Of a stretch of DNA of 64,000 nucleotides, positions 51,899 through 61,180 are shown one piece after another (within the stretch, counting starts at the first letter, position 1; each line of letters starts with the position of its first letter). This DNA is from Sphingobium sp. Z007 (GTDB taxonomy: Bacteria > Pseudomonadota > Alphaproteobacteria > Sphingomonadales > Sphingomonadaceae). The notes below the pieces were generated by a model. It ran no database searches. It saw only the letters and a list, made by a program, of their open reading frames with translations, and had not been told where the DNA came from. Made by a program: the position numbers and the translations under genes. The DNA lies in assembly GCF_900013425.1 (NCBI RefSeq), contig NZ_FBXK01000005.1, positions 868,001-932,000 of the forward strand, given 5' to 3'.

Positions 51899-53254
51899 CG
51901 CGATCGCAGCGGCGGCAAAGATGCGCTGCGCACCCCGCACGGCGCTCTCGGGCGACAGAGCGATCAGCACCAGAGGCAGGATCGGGAGGAAATAACGCCC
52001 TTGCGTCCCCTGAATATAGTCAGCGCCCAGCGGCGTGCCGGTCAAATACATGGCCGTTTCTATCAGCAGCGCGACGCCACCCGCCACCGCCAGCCACCAC
52101 AGGCGCTGGCCTATGCCGAAGCGCGCACCGCTGCCATTGGCGACGCCCGCGCCCAGCATCAGTAGTCCCAATGGATAGGCGACCACCGGCAACAGGATCG
52201 CATTCCAGCCGAAACGCCCGACGATCTGCAAAGCATAGACCGGCGCGCGCTCGACCACGCTGCTGACGAGGATGCGGGCATAACCGACCGGATCGTTCAG
52301 CAGGATGGCAAGCTGATCGCGCAGCGGCGCGGTCATCATCGTTTCGCCGGTCTTGCGCGACTGGATATGATAAAGCGCCTGGCTCCCGCCCGAATAGTGC
52401 ATCCAGCCTATAAAGACGATCGCGCCCAGCGCCATCGCCCCCAGGATCAGCCCCGTGCGCAGGTCGCGGCGATTCTGCGGCCAACGAAGCCCCGCCGCCA
52501 TGATCGGCAGATACACGCCCTTGCACAGCGCCAGCAGCGGGACGATCAGCAGCAACGCCGCCGATCGCGCCGGCGCCACCCCCATGAACCCGGTGCGCAG
52601 CGCCAGCGCCAAGCCCAGAAAGCCAAGGCCGTTGATGACCGAATCGGGCGACAGCGATCCCGTTTGATAGGCGAAGGTCGGCAGCAAGGCCGTGGCGAGC
52701 AAGGCGTTGCGGCCGAACGGCAAAAGGCGCAGCGCCGCGATCAGCAGCGCCAGCCCTGTCAGCGCGTTGACTAGCCGCCCGATATAAAAAGCGTCGATCC
52801 ACGATCTATCCAGCGCCCGTCCCAGCATCAGTCCTATCGCACCCGGCGCATAGAGGCTGGGCGCATAACTGGCGACGTTGGGGAAGTCGGCGAAGGCCAT
52901 GCCGGGACGCCCGGCGTCGGCGGACGCGCTGTCGGCGATCTGCGCCCGGTCGAAGCGTCTCACGGTCGGGGGCACATCCGTAGGAAAATCCACGGCATGG
53001 ATATCCAGCGCCGCCCGCGGCAACGCCACGCCGATTGCTTCGCCGCGCTGCTGGGTCAACACATGCCCCTGCGCCAGCGCCAGCGCCTTCATATAATGCT
53101 GATTTTCGTCCGGCGCCTGGAAGGGGGGCGTGACAATGCAGAAGAAGACGGTGGCGATGCAGACCGCCGCAAGCAGCAGCCTTTCGATCGGCGTCCAAGG
53201 TGCTGTAAACAGCATGTCCGCCGCGTCGGTAAATCTGCTCCGCTCGTTCCGCAT
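51773..53254 (-). CDS. DUF2142-family polytopic membrane protein
   Basis: A 493-aa membrane protein with roughly 11 hydrophobic segments and an N-terminal periplasmic PPFQAPDENQHYMKALALAQ motif, which is the DUF2142 signature (GT-C-like fold). Members are thought to be polyprenyl-phosphate-dependent glycosyltransferases, not proven. It is the last visible gene of the corC cluster, on the same strand, where lnt is often found. Confidence 0.85.
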   Translation of the reverse strand: MRNERSRFTDAADMLFTAPWTPIERLLLAAVCIATVFFCIVTPPFQAPDENQHYMKALALAQGHVLTQQRGEAIGVALPRAALDIHAVDFPTDVPPTVRRFDRAQIADSASADAGRPGMAFADFPNVASYAPSLYAPGAIGLMLGRALDRSWIDAFYIGRLVNALTGLALLIAALRLLPFGRNALLATALLPTFAYQTGSLSPDSVINGLGFLGLALALRTGFMGVAPARSAALLLIVPLLALCKGVYLPIMAAGLRWPQNRRDLRTGLILGAMALGAIVFIGWMHYSGGSQALYHIQSRKTGETMMTAPLRDQLAILLNDPVGYARILVSSVVERAPVYALQIVGRFGWNAILLPVVAYPLGLLMLGAGVANGSGARFGIGQRLWWLAVAGGVALLIETAMYLTGTPLGADYIQGTQGRYFLPILPLVLIALSPESAVRGAQRIFAAAAIALLLIAAATVFDSFWVHGFITSDGMPPYESIARALLLPSPRW

Positions 53255-53336
53255 GGCCGCACCCTATGCGGCGCAGCTTAACATTTCGCGACCGCAATCC
53301 TTTATTGCTGGCCAGATAGCGAAGAAGCGCAGGCTT

Positions 53337-54278
53337 TTACGCCTCCGCCACTTCCCGCTCGACCGGCGGATGCAGCCGCAACCGGGTCACCCGGCGCCCA
53401 TCGCTCGCGACGATCTCCAGCTTCCAGCCACTCGGGCCATGGTCCAGTATCTCGCCAGGCTCCGGCACACGCCCGGCCAGGACGAAGGCCAGGCCGCCCA
53501 GCGTATCGACATCCTCTTCGACGTCGCCCAGCTTCTCGTCAATCTCCTCGGCGACATCGTCCAGTTCGGCGCGCGCATCGGCTTCCCACAGGCCGCCATC
53601 GAGCGGCACCAGCATCGCTTCGCGCGCATCGTCATGCTCGTCCTCGACGTCGCCGACGATTTCCTCGACCAGATCTTCGAAGGTCAGTAACCCTTCCGTG
53701 CCGGAATATTCATCCAGCACGATGGCGAGATGGGTGCGCTTGGCGCGCATTTCGGCGAGCAGGTCTAGCGCGCCCATGCTTTCGGGCACATAAAGCGGCT
53801 GGCGGATCAGCGGCTCCAGCGTTTCGGGCACAGGCGACTTGCCGGCCAGGATCGCAAAAGCGTCGCGGATGTGAATCATGCCCACGATCGTGTCGAGCGT
53901 CCCCCGATAAACAGGCACGCGACTATGGCCAGCCTCGGCGAACAGGTCGGCCAGTTCGGCAAAGCTCGCTTTCTCCTCGATCGCCACGATGTCAGCACGC
54001 GGCACGGCGACATCATCGACGGTATGTTCGGAAAAATGGAGCAGGTTGCGCACCATCTGGCGTTCGATCGCCGACAGGTCGCCCTTGGCCGGCGCAGCGC
54101 TATTCTCGTCCTGCTCATCCTCGTCATATTCGTCGAGCGCTTCTTCCAGCTCCTTGCGGAGGCTGGTTTCCTCACCCTCGCCGAACAGGAGCGACTTGAT
54201 GCCGCTCCATAATCCGCCCTCGTTGCTACTATCCCCTTCTTTCGAAGCGGTGCCGTCCTTGGGACTGCCGTCAGCCAT
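53337..54278 (-). CDS. corC: CorC/HlyC family CBS-domain protein
   Basis: A 313-aa soluble protein with two CBS domains (VPRADIVAIEEKASFAELAD; DLLAEMRAKRTHLAIVLDEY) and a C-terminal CorC_HlyC domain (LGGLAFVLAGRVPEPGEILD). It lacks the DUF21 membrane domain, like E. coli YbeX/CorC. Linked to Mg/Co homeostasis and ribosome function. ATG at 54278 follows a hairpin at 54304-54325. Confidence 0.92.
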   Translation of the reverse strand: MADGSPKDGTASKEGDSSNEGGLWSGIKSLLFGEGEETSLRKELEEALDEYDEDEQDENSAAPAKGDLSAIERQMVRNLLHFSEHTVDDVAVPRADIVAIEEKASFAELADLFAEAGHSRVPVYRGTLDTIVGMIHIRDAFAILAGKSPVPETLEPLIRQPLYVPESMGALDLLAEMRAKRTHLAIVLDEYSGTEGLLTFEDLVEEIVGDVEDEHDDAREAMLVPLDGGLWEADARAELDDVAEEIDEKLGDVEEDVDTLGGLAFVLAGRVPEPGEILDHGPSGWKLEIVASDGRRVTRLRLHPPVEREVAEA

Positions 54279-54303
54279 AATCGCTTCTATTCCCCTGTCA
54301 GAG

Positions 54304-54325
54304 CGTTTTCTCTTGAGAAAACGCG
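54304..54325. repeat. short perfect inverted repeat between ybeY and corC
   Basis: GCGTTTTCTC and GAGAAAACGC flank TT. It lies in the ybeY-corC gap on the minus strand and begins with AGAGCG like the 21860 and 63429 elements. It may be a short repeat or a weak intra-operon hairpin. Confidence 0.6.
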
Positions 54326-54329
54326 CCCA

Positions 54330-54839
54330 TCAAACGCCGTTGCGATCCCCATAGGGATCGGAAAGGCCCATGCTCAGAAGCGCTGCAATCTCCAGCGCTT
54401 CCATTGCTTCAGCCTCATTGTCGTCCATATGGTCATATCCAAGCAAATGAAAAGTCCCGTGGACGATCAGATGCGTGGCATGATCGGCGACCGATATCCC
54501 TTTTTCCGCCGCTTCTGCGGCGCATACCCCCTCCGCCAGCACGATATCGCCCAGCAGCACTTCGCCATCGTCGGTGTTGCCGGTTGCCTGGAGCATGTCG
54601 TCCTGCACCATCGGGAAGGACAGGACGTTGGTCGGCTTGTCCTTGTCGCGATAGGCGCGATTGAGGCTGTGGACCTCCTCGTCGCTGGTCAGCTTGACCG
54701 CAATCTCATACAGCGCCTCGTCGCTGGCGAAGGCGGCATAGGGGCTGTGCGCGATGGCAGCGGCCACGGCGCGCTGGGCCAGCAATTCCCAGTCCGTGCC
54801 GGGCCAGCCCTCTTCATGCAGGACGGCGACTTCAATCAT
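54330..54839 (-). CDS. ybeY: endoribonuclease YbeY (rRNA maturation factor)
   Basis: A 169-aa metal-dependent RNase. The zinc site is HLIVHGTFHLLGYDH (His-x3-His-x5-His), preceded by NVLSFPMVQDD and GDIVLAEGVC. It matures 16S rRNA 3' ends. It is separated from phoH by a repeat at 54853-54924. Confidence 0.95.
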   Translation of the reverse strand: MIEVAVLHEEGWPGTDWELLAQRAVAAAIAHSPYAAFASDEALYEIAVKLTSDEEVHSLNRAYRDKDKPTNVLSFPMVQDDMLQATGNTDDGEVLLGDIVLAEGVCAAEAAEKGISVADHATHLIVHGTFHLLGYDHMDDNEAEAMEALEIAALLSMGLSDPYGDRNGV

Positions 54840-54852
54840 CTGCGTGTATATC

Positions 54853-54924
54853 CCGTTCGGGCTGCGCCTATCGAAGCCCGATTCTTCTTAAATAGGAACC
54901 CTTCGACAGGCTCCGGTTGAGCGG
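54853..54924. repeat. dispersed palindrome (CGTTCGG...TTCGACAGG type) between phoH and ybeY
   Basis: CCGTTCGGGCTGCGCCTATC (followed by GAAGCCC) and CCCTTCGACAGGCTCCGG are diverged complements, a repeat family often seen between genes in sphingomonads (recalled). Confidence 0.6.
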
Positions 54925-54938
54925 ATTGGGCTTGCAAT

Positions 54939-55943
54939 TTACGCATCTGGCCCCTCATAAGCCTCGACGATGCGCCCGACCACCGGATGCCGCACGACAT
55001 CGGCAATGCCGAACGGCACCATCGCGATCCCCTCCACGCCCTGCAACCGCGCGACCGCATCGGCCAGGCCCGACGTGCCCGGCTGCGGCAGGTCGACCTG
55101 TTTGGGATCGCCGCAGATGACCATGCGGCTGCCTTCGCCGAAACGGGTCAGGAACATCTTCATCTGGGCGATGGTCGTGTTCTGCGCTTCGTCCAGTACG
55201 ATAAAGGCGTTCGCTAGCGTCCGTCCACGCATGAAGGCCAACGGCGCGATCTCGATTTCGCCGCTCGCGATCCGCCGCTCGACCTGCTCAGCGGGCAGGG
55301 TATCGTGCAGCGCGTCGTAGATCGGGCGGAGATAGGGATCGACCTTCTCCTTCATGTCGCCGGGCAGGAAGCCGAGCTTCTCGCCCGCTTCCACCGCGGG
55401 ACGCGACAGGATCAGCCGATCGACGCTGCCGGTGATAAGCTGGCTGACTGCCTGCGCCACCGCCAGATAGGTCTTGCCGGTGCCTGCCGGACCGAGCGCG
55501 AAGATGATGTCGTTGCGATTGAGCGCCTCCATATAGGTGACCTGCGTCGCGGAGCGGGGGACGATCGTCTTCTTGCGCGTGCGGATCATCACCTTGGGCG
55601 GTTCGGCCACGTCGCTGCGGATGATGCCGTCCAGCGTCGGTTCGGACGACATGGCGATCACCGCCTCGACGGCCCCTGTGTCGATTTCCTGCCCCGCGAC
55701 GATACGGTTGTAGAGGCCGGTCATCACGTCGCGGGCGCGCGCTGCGGCTTGCGCCTCGCCCTCGATCTGCAACTTGTTGCCGCGCGCGGCGATATAGACG
55801 CCCAGCCGATTTTCGATCGCCACCAGATTGCGGTCATATTGACCGAACAAGGTGCCTAGCAGATGCGGCTTTTCGAAGGTGACTTCCAGCCGCGCCTTTT
55901 CGGCCACGGGCTCGCGATGATGTTGGTTCGGTTTCTTGCCCAT
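54939..55943 (-). CDS. phoH: PhoH-family ATPase
   Basis: A 334-aa ATPase. N-terminal KH-like region, then Walker A LGPAGTGKTYLAVA and Walker B AFIVLDEAQNTT, and GDPKQVDLP. Start at MGKKPNQHH (55943) has AAAAGGGG upstream; a longer in-frame ORF runs through the 55963 repeat and is not used. It is in the conserved miaB-phoH-ybeY-corC order. Confidence 0.95.
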   Translation of the reverse strand: MGKKPNQHHREPVAEKARLEVTFEKPHLLGTLFGQYDRNLVAIENRLGVYIAARGNKLQIEGEAQAAARARDVMTGLYNRIVAGQEIDTGAVEAVIAMSSEPTLDGIIRSDVAEPPKVMIRTRKKTIVPRSATQVTYMEALNRNDIIFALGPAGTGKTYLAVAQAVSQLITGSVDRLILSRPAVEAGEKLGFLPGDMKEKVDPYLRPIYDALHDTLPAEQVERRIASGEIEIAPLAFMRGRTLANAFIVLDEAQNTTIAQMKMFLTRFGEGSRMVICGDPKQVDLPQPGTSGLADAVARLQGVEGIAMVPFGIADVVRHPVVGRIVEAYEGPDA

Positions 55944-55962
55944 GGTCAGCCCCTTTTCCCAT

Positions 55963-56055
55963 CCGTCATGCTCGCCAGGGCGAGTATCCATCTTCCGCCG
56001 TTCGATCCGGGTGGACAGGGGCGGAGAGGGGTTCCTGCATATGCCGGAACGACGG
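55963..56055. repeat. palindromic repeat between miaB and phoH
   Basis: The ends CCGTC and GACGG bracket two small hairpins, CTCGCC/GGCGAG and GTTCC-GCATATGC-GGAAC. It resembles a diverged CGTCATTCC-type dispersed element and lies inside the minus-strand operon. Confidence 0.6.
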
Positions 56056-56064
56056 TTTTTTGGT

Positions 56065-57429
56065 TCAAGCGGCCTGCCTCCTGCTGGGTTCGCCGGCCAG
56101 ACTATTCGGACCGGCGCTGATGATATCGACTTCGACCATGTCGCCGATCGAAAGGTCGGGCACGGTGACATGGACGGACTGGAGCCAGGGCGTCTTGCCG
56201 ATCAATTGGCCGGGATAGCGGCCCTTGCGCTCCAGAAGAATGTCGGTTCTGTGCCCGATGGTGGCGGCATTGAAATCCACCTGATGCCGGTTGATCGCCG
56301 CCTGGAGCCGGGCCAGCCGCTCGTCCATCACGGCCGCGGAGATCTGATGATCCATATCGGCGGCCGGCGTGCCGGGGCGGGGGCTATATTTGAAGCTGTA
56401 GCATTGGGCGTAACGCACCTGATCCACGATCTTCAACGTATCCTCGAACTCCGCGTCAGTTTCACCGGGGAAACCGACGATGAAGTCGCCCGACACCGCA
56501 ATATCGGGCCGCACCGTCCGCACGCGATCGATAATGCGCAGATAGCTGTCCACGCTATGGCTGCGGTTCATGGCCTTCAAGATACGGTCATTGCCCGACT
56601 GCACCGGCAGATGGAGAAAGGGCATCAGCTTCTCCACCTCGCCATGCGCGGCGATCAGGCCGTCGCTCATGTCGTTGGGATGGCTGGTGGTATAGCGGAT
56701 GCGCTTGAGGTCGCCGATCTTCGCCAAGGCGCGGACTAACCCGTCCATGCCCTGCATCGCGCCCCTGTCGTCTTCCCCGGTCCAGGCATTCACATTCTGG
56801 CCCAGCAGCGTGATCTCCCGCACGCCGCCATCGACCAGCGCCTTGGCCTCGTCGATGATCGCGCTCCACGACCGGCTGATTTCCGCGCCGCGCGTATAGG
56901 GGACCACGCAATAGGTGCAGAATTTGTCGCACCCTTCCATGATCGTCAGGAAGGCCGTCGGCCGGGCCTGCTTTGTCCGGGCGGGCAGGGCGCCGAATTT
57001 CGATGCCAGTGGCATGTCGGTGTCGATCGCCGTCTCACCGCGCCCGACCTTGTCGATCAAATCGGGTAGCCGGTGATAGGCCTGCGGACCCACGACGATA
57101 TCGACGGTGCGCGCCCGGCGCTGGATTTCGCCGCCTTCGGCCTGCGCGACACAACCGGCAACGGCGATCATCGGGCGGCTGCCGTCCTCGCGCACCATGC
57201 GGCCGATATCGGAATAGACCTTGTCCACCGCCTTTTCGCGGATGTGGCATGTGTTGAGGATGACGAGGTCTGCGTCGGCCCCCTCCGCCGCCGCAGTCAT
57301 GCCGCGCGTGCCCAGCATTTCGGCCATGCGCTCGCCATCATAGACGTTCATCTGGCAGCCGAAGGATTTGACGTGGAAAGTCGCCGGGGCAGTCGTGGCA
57401 AGTTTGGGAGGGGTATCGTTATGATTCAT
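56065..57429 (-). CDS. miaB: tRNA-2-methylthio-N6-dimethylallyladenosine synthase
   Basis: A 454-aa radical-SAM methylthiotransferase. UPF0004 cysteines are in SFGCQMN, LNTCHIRE and AGCVAQ; the radical SAM cluster is GCDKFCTYCVVPYTRG; a TRAM domain ends the protein. It modifies A37 of tRNAs reading U-starting codons. Starts 8 bp after plsC's stop. Confidence 0.96.
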   Translation of the reverse strand: MNHNDTPPKLATTAPATFHVKSFGCQMNVYDGERMAEMLGTRGMTAAAEGADADLVILNTCHIREKAVDKVYSDIGRMVREDGSRPMIAVAGCVAQAEGGEIQRRARTVDIVVGPQAYHRLPDLIDKVGRGETAIDTDMPLASKFGALPARTKQARPTAFLTIMEGCDKFCTYCVVPYTRGAEISRSWSAIIDEAKALVDGGVREITLLGQNVNAWTGEDDRGAMQGMDGLVRALAKIGDLKRIRYTTSHPNDMSDGLIAAHGEVEKLMPFLHLPVQSGNDRILKAMNRSHSVDSYLRIIDRVRTVRPDIAVSGDFIVGFPGETDAEFEDTLKIVDQVRYAQCYSFKYSPRPGTPAADMDHQISAAVMDERLARLQAAINRHQVDFNAATIGHRTDILLERKGRYPGQLIGKTPWLQSVHVTVPDLSIGDMVEVDIISAGPNSLAGEPSRRQAA

Positions 57430-57437
57430 CGCGACCG

Positions 57438-58196
57438 CTATACAGAGGGCGGGGGTGAAGCGGAAGGGCGCTGATGCAGGGCGATGCTCTGCACGATACG
57501 GTCATGGGCGGTGGCCGCGATCACCTTGCGATCGGCGCAGCTTACCGGATCGAACGGCTCCAGGAAGCGGAGCGTGACCGGCACAGTCCCCTTGCGCCCC
57601 AGCACGCGCTTGGCATTGGCGCCGGCCGTTTCGTCGCCATACCAGGCGATGTCCGCCGTCGCCGCGCTATAATCGATATGCACCGGTTGGATCAGCACCG
57701 CGCGCGGCGGCGGCAGCAGCACAGCCAGCAAGGCCGGCTTGAACGGCAGCAGACCGCTGCCGTCGCTGGTCGTGCCTTCGGGAAAGAGCGCCACTGGCTG
57801 AAGCCCCAGCATAGCCATGCGCAGCGCGTCCAACTGGCCCGCCAGAGCGCCTCGCCGCTCGCGCGCGACGAACAATGTATTATTCTGCGCCGCCAGCCAG
57901 CCGATCAGCGGCCACTTCGCAATGCCGTCATGCGCGACGAAGGCTGCGCCGGTCGCGCCGGCCAGCGCCAATATATCGATCCAGCTGACATGATTGGCGA
58001 GCAGAAACATCTCGCCACCATGCGGTCGCCCGTCGATCCGCACACGCGCGCCGACCGACCACGCAGCCAGCGCCAGAAATCGCCGCGGCCACGGCGACGG
58101 GCGGCGCGCGATACGCCACATCAGGTGCGGGATCAGGCAGACGATCAAGCTGGCGATCAACGCCGCGATGCGGATCGTCCGGCGTAATCGGCTCAA
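57438..58196 (-). CDS. 1-acyl-sn-glycerol-3-phosphate acyltransferase
   Basis: A 252-aa PlsC-family protein with an N-terminal membrane segment, catalytic NHVSWIDILAL (HxxxxD) and FPEGTTSDGSGLLPFK. The TTG at 58196, four bases after the fur stop, is the probable start. It may make phosphatidate or ornithine-lipid precursors. Confidence 0.9.
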   Translation of the reverse strand: MSRLRRTIRIAALIASLIVCLIPHLMWRIARRPSPWPRRFLALAAWSVGARVRIDGRPHGGEMFLLANHVSWIDILALAGATGAAFVAHDGIAKWPLIGWLAAQNNTLFVARERRGALAGQLDALRMAMLGLQPVALFPEGTTSDGSGLLPFKPALLAVLLPPPRAVLIQPVHIDYSAATADIAWYGDETAGANAKRVLGRKGTVPVTLRFLEPFDPVSCADRKVIAATAHDRIVQSIALHQRPSASPPPSV

Positions 58197-58200
58197 TCTG

Positions 58201-58623
58201 TCAGGTCTTCCGTTCGAGCGCGACGCCGTACAATTCCATGCGATGATCGACCAAGCGGAAGCCCAGCTTCTCCGCGATCAGCTTCTGCAACTGTTCCAGT
58301 TCGGGGTCGACGAACTCAATGACATTACCTGTTTCGACGTCGATCAAATGATCGTGATGCGATTCCGGGGCCGCTTCGTACCGGGCGCGGCCGTCGCCGA
58401 AATCATGCCGGTCCAGAATACCGGCCTCCTCGAACAGGCGCACCGTGCGATATACCGTGGCGATGGAAATGCCCGGATCGATCGCCGCGGAACGGCGATG
58501 CAGTTCTTCGACATCGGGATGGTCGGTCGCGTCGCTCAACACCTGCGCGATCACGCGGCGCTGCTCTGTGATCCGCAGTCCCTTCTCGTGGCACAGGGCT
58601 TCGACGTCGATTTTGCGGTTCAT
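58201..58623 (-). CDS. fur: ferric uptake regulator Fur
   Basis: A 140-aa Fur: LRITEQRRVIAQVL wing, DHPDVEELHRRSA, ISIATVYRTVRLFEEAG recognition helix, then SHHDHLIDVETGN metal sites and a C-terminal region without the CxxC structural zinc pair. In many alphaproteobacteria Fur-like proteins are Mur/manganese-type, so metal specificity is uncertain. It follows the mucR terminator. Confidence 0.92.
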   Translation of the reverse strand: MNRKIDVEALCHEKGLRITEQRRVIAQVLSDATDHPDVEELHRRSAAIDPGISIATVYRTVRLFEEAGILDRHDFGDGRARYEAAPESHHDHLIDVETGNVIEFVDPELEQLQKLIAEKLGFRLVDHRMELYGVALERKT

Positions 58624-58688
58624 GCAGGCTCGCTTAATGGCTGGGTGCGACAGGTTGTATCGAGCCTAGCGACTTTTCCCTATGCATG

Positions 58689-58717
58689 AAAGGGGCGCGT
58701 CGGCGACGCGCCCCTTT
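58689..58717. terminator. terminator between mucR and fur
   Basis: AAAGGGGCGCGTC and its exact complement flank GGC (13-bp stem). It lies downstream of mucR on the minus strand, so fur probably has its own promoter between 58624 and 58688. Confidence 0.88.
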
Positions 58718-58760
58718 CCTTGACGGCTTTTCAATGCGGCTGACGGATCAGCCAGACGCA

Positions 58761-59192
58761 TTACTTGGCGCGCGCAGTGGTCGTCCGGCGACGCTTGGTC
58801 CCAAGACCGATCTTCTTCGCCAGGTTGCGGCGCTGTTCGGCATAATTGGGCGCGACCATCGGATAATCGGCGGGCAGGCCCCACTTGGCGCGATAGTCGT
58901 CCGGCGTCATCTGGTAATGAGTCATCAGGTGGCGCTTGAGCATCTTGAGCTTCTTGCCGTCTTCCAGGCATATAATATAGTCGGGCTTGATCGACGAACG
59001 GACCGAAACGGCCGGCTCCAGCTTGACTTCAGGCACCGGGGCGGGCTGGCTCAGACCCGACAGCGCAGCATGAACATTTTGGATCAGCGTAGACACGTCA
59101 GAGACGGCGACGCTGTTGTTCGAAACATGGGCAGCCACAATGTCCGAGGTCAAAGTAATGAGCAACTCGCTCTGGGCCGATTCGATTTCCAT
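58761..59192 (-). CDS. mucR: MucR/Ros-family zinc-finger regulator
   Basis: A 143-aa protein with the MucR/Ros domain: DYIICLEDGKKLKMLKRHLM then THYQMTPDDYRAKWGLP (Cys and His ligands) and a basic tail. Such proteins are H-NS-like repressors of exopolysaccharide and cell-cycle genes in alphaproteobacteria. It lies far from the polysaccharide block in this window but could act on it. Confidence 0.93.
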   Translation of the reverse strand: MEIESAQSELLITLTSDIVAAHVSNNSVAVSDVSTLIQNVHAALSGLSQPAPVPEVKLEPAVSVRSSIKPDYIICLEDGKKLKMLKRHLMTHYQMTPDDYRAKWGLPADYPMVAPNYAEQRRNLAKKIGLGTKRRRTTTARAK

Positions 59193-59304
59193 TTTCCTGT
59201 TTCCTACAAGGCTATATTGTTGTGCGACCCGCCCAAGGATTTCGTTTCAGGAGCGGTATATGGTCGCTAGACCTTAGCGGACGATTTCGCAAGACCCTAG
59301 TGGT

Positions 59305-59784
59305 TCATGCCAGCATGTCGATGCGAAAGCTGAGCGCATCGTGAAGTTGACCATCATTGCCGCGATAGTAACCGGGGCGGCGATGTACATACTCGAACCC
59401 GGTTTTCTCGTATAGTTTGACCGCCTTATTCGTGGAGCGCACTTCCAGGTTCATGGATGTGATGCTGCGTTGACGCGCCGTGCGCAGGCTGTGGCGCAAC
59501 AATGTCTCGCCAATGCCCCGCCCGCGCCAGATCGGATCGACCGCCAGCAACAGCAATTCGCATTCGTCCAGTACCGACCGCACCAGCGCGAAGCCCAGCG
59601 GCGCGGCGTCCAGGCGGGCGATCGTCAGCCAAGTGCCCGGCATCATTATCACCCCCGCCAGTTGCGGCATGGTCCAGGCCTCGCCGAAGACGGGGTCGAA
59701 GGCGCGGGCCATGACGTCCATCGCATCGGCCAGCGCATTGCGTTCGCCCTCGTCATAGACGCTCATATGCAGGTCGGGAATCAT
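59305..59784 (-). CDS. rimI: ribosomal-protein-S18-alanine N-acetyltransferase-like
   Basis: A 159-aa GNAT enzyme with LLLLAVDPIWRGRGIGETLL (acetyl-CoA loop), SMNLEVRSTNKAVKLYEKTG and a C-terminal RPGYYRG. RimI acetylates the S18 N-terminus; substrate is inferred from its overlap with tsaB (ATGA at 59781-59784). ATG at 59784 is chosen. Confidence 0.9.
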   Translation of the reverse strand: MIPDLHMSVYDEGERNALADAMDVMARAFDPVFGEAWTMPQLAGVIMMPGTWLTIARLDAAPLGFALVRSVLDECELLLLAVDPIWRGRGIGETLLRHSLRTARQRSITSMNLEVRSTNKAVKLYEKTGFEYVHRRPGYYRGNDGQLHDALSFRIDMLA

Positions 59785-60407
59785 GACGCCGCGCGCTCCG
59801 CCATGGTCGTCGCGTCCGCGCCACGCCCGTAGATCGGGCTGGGGGGCAGGGGCTCCAGGCTGGCGATCAGGGGATAATCGGCTGCATCGGGATAGAGGGT
59901 GATCGCTGCGCCGCCGCCACGCGCAGTCACCAGCGCTTCCGCGCCAGTGCCGTAGAGGGTCGGCGCATCGAGCATTTGCGAGAGCTGCGCAATCGGAGTG
60001 GAAGCGATCACGGTCGTTGCCGTCATCCCGTCGGCTGTGAAGCATTGCCAAAAAAGTTCGCCATGGCCGCCGGTGATAGTGACCGCGATCGGGCAGCCAT
60101 CATGATCCTGCGCCGCCTTTGCCGCGATCAGCGACGGGGCGCTATAGCCGTGCAGCGGGATATCCCAGGCCAGCGCCAGCGCGCGCGCGGCGGCAATGCC
60201 GATCCGCACCCCGGTAAAGCTGCCCGGTCCCACATCCACGACAATCGCGTCGGCGCGCCCGCCATCGGGCAACGCGGCGATTGCAGGCAACAGCGCCTCG
60301 GCATGGCCGCGCCCGACGACTTGGTGAAAATGGCCGATCGGCGTCCCGTCCTCCAACAGCGCGACGGACAGAGCCTGGGTGGCGGTGTCGATCACCAGAA
60401 GACGCAA
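59781..60407 (-). CDS. tsaB: tRNA t6A biosynthesis protein TsaB
   Basis: A 208-aa ASKHA-fold protein starting LRLLVIDTATQALSVALLED, with IVVDVGPGSFTGVRIGIA. It supports TsaD in t6A37 formation. I use a TTG at 60407, right after GAGGGGGTTTGC, because it matches the usual MRILAIDTAT start; an in-frame ATG at 60425 is an alternative. Confidence 0.92.
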   Translation of the reverse strand: MRLLVIDTATQALSVALLEDGTPIGHFHQVVGRGHAEALLPAIAALPDGGRADAIVVDVGPGSFTGVRIGIAAARALALAWDIPLHGYSAPSLIAAKAAQDHDGCPIAVTITGGHGELFWQCFTADGMTATTVIASTPIAQLSQMLDAPTLYGTGAEALVTARGGGAAITLYPDAADYPLIASLEPLPPSPIYGRGADATTMAERAAS

Positions 60408-60505
60408 GCAAACCCCCTCAAGCATCCGCCCCAAGCATCCATGCTTTGCGGATTCGTCCTGCGGTTAGTCGATCCTTGAAGATTTGCCAAATGTCCGAAC
60501 GGGCT

Positions 60506-61081
60506 TCAGACCGCGCGGACCTCGGTCACTTCGGGCACATAATGTTTAAGCAACTGTTCGATACCGTTCTTCAGCGTCGCGGTAGAAGACGGACAACCCG
60601 AACAGGCGCCCTGCATCTTGAGGTAGACGGTGCCCTTGTCAAACCCGCGATAGATGATATCGCCGCCATCATTGGCCACCGCCGGCCGCACCCGCGTATC
60701 AATGAGGTCGCGGATTTGCTCCACGATCTCGGCATCTTCGGGATCATCGACGAAACTGTCCTCATCGGCCGGCACGCTGATCCCCGCCGCGGAACCAGGC
60801 GTAAACAGCGGCATGTTGGCGGAGAAATGCTCCAGCAGCGTCGCCAGCACATCGGGCTTCACATCGGACCACTCCGATCCCGGCGCGATCGTCACGGAGA
60901 TAAAATGCCCGCCGAAGAAAACGCCGGTCACATCGCCCAGACCGAACAGCGCATCGGCCAGCGGCGATGCTTCCGCCTCCTCCGGCGTCGCGAAATCGCG
61001 CGTGCCGGTGCCCATGACTTCGCGTCCGGGCAGGAATTTGATGGTCGCCGGGTTGGGCGTCAGTTCGGTCTCGATCAGCAT
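60506..61081 (-). CDS. NifU-family Fe-S scaffold protein
   Basis: A 191-aa protein with an N-terminal Nfu_N domain (MLIETELTPNPATIKFLPG), followed by a C-terminal NifU domain with the cluster-binding GACSGCPSS. It is an Nfu-type iron-sulfur carrier. The ATG at 61081 is preferred to a much longer frame that runs through the divergent stress gene. It is the first gene of the minus-strand cluster that includes tsaB. Confidence 0.93.
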   Translation of the reverse strand: MLIETELTPNPATIKFLPGREVMGTGTRDFATPEEAEASPLADALFGLGDVTGVFFGGHFISVTIAPGSEWSDVKPDVLATLLEHFSANMPLFTPGSAAGISVPADEDSFVDDPEDAEIVEQIRDLIDTRVRPAVANDGGDIIYRGFDKGTVYLKMQGACSGCPSSTATLKNGIEQLLKHYVPEVTEVRAV

Positions 61082-61180
61082 GGTGCCCATGTGGCGATTG
61101 CCGCCGCCAAGATCAAGCGTTTCGGGAACTTCGTTCCTTCCCGGCGATTTAAGGAGGCAACGCAACAAGGAGACAGGATA

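Noticed and set aside
51696..51995. 99-codon plus frame within the PAP2 and DUF2142 overlap
   Set aside because: Frame differs from both genes and has no recognisable motif.
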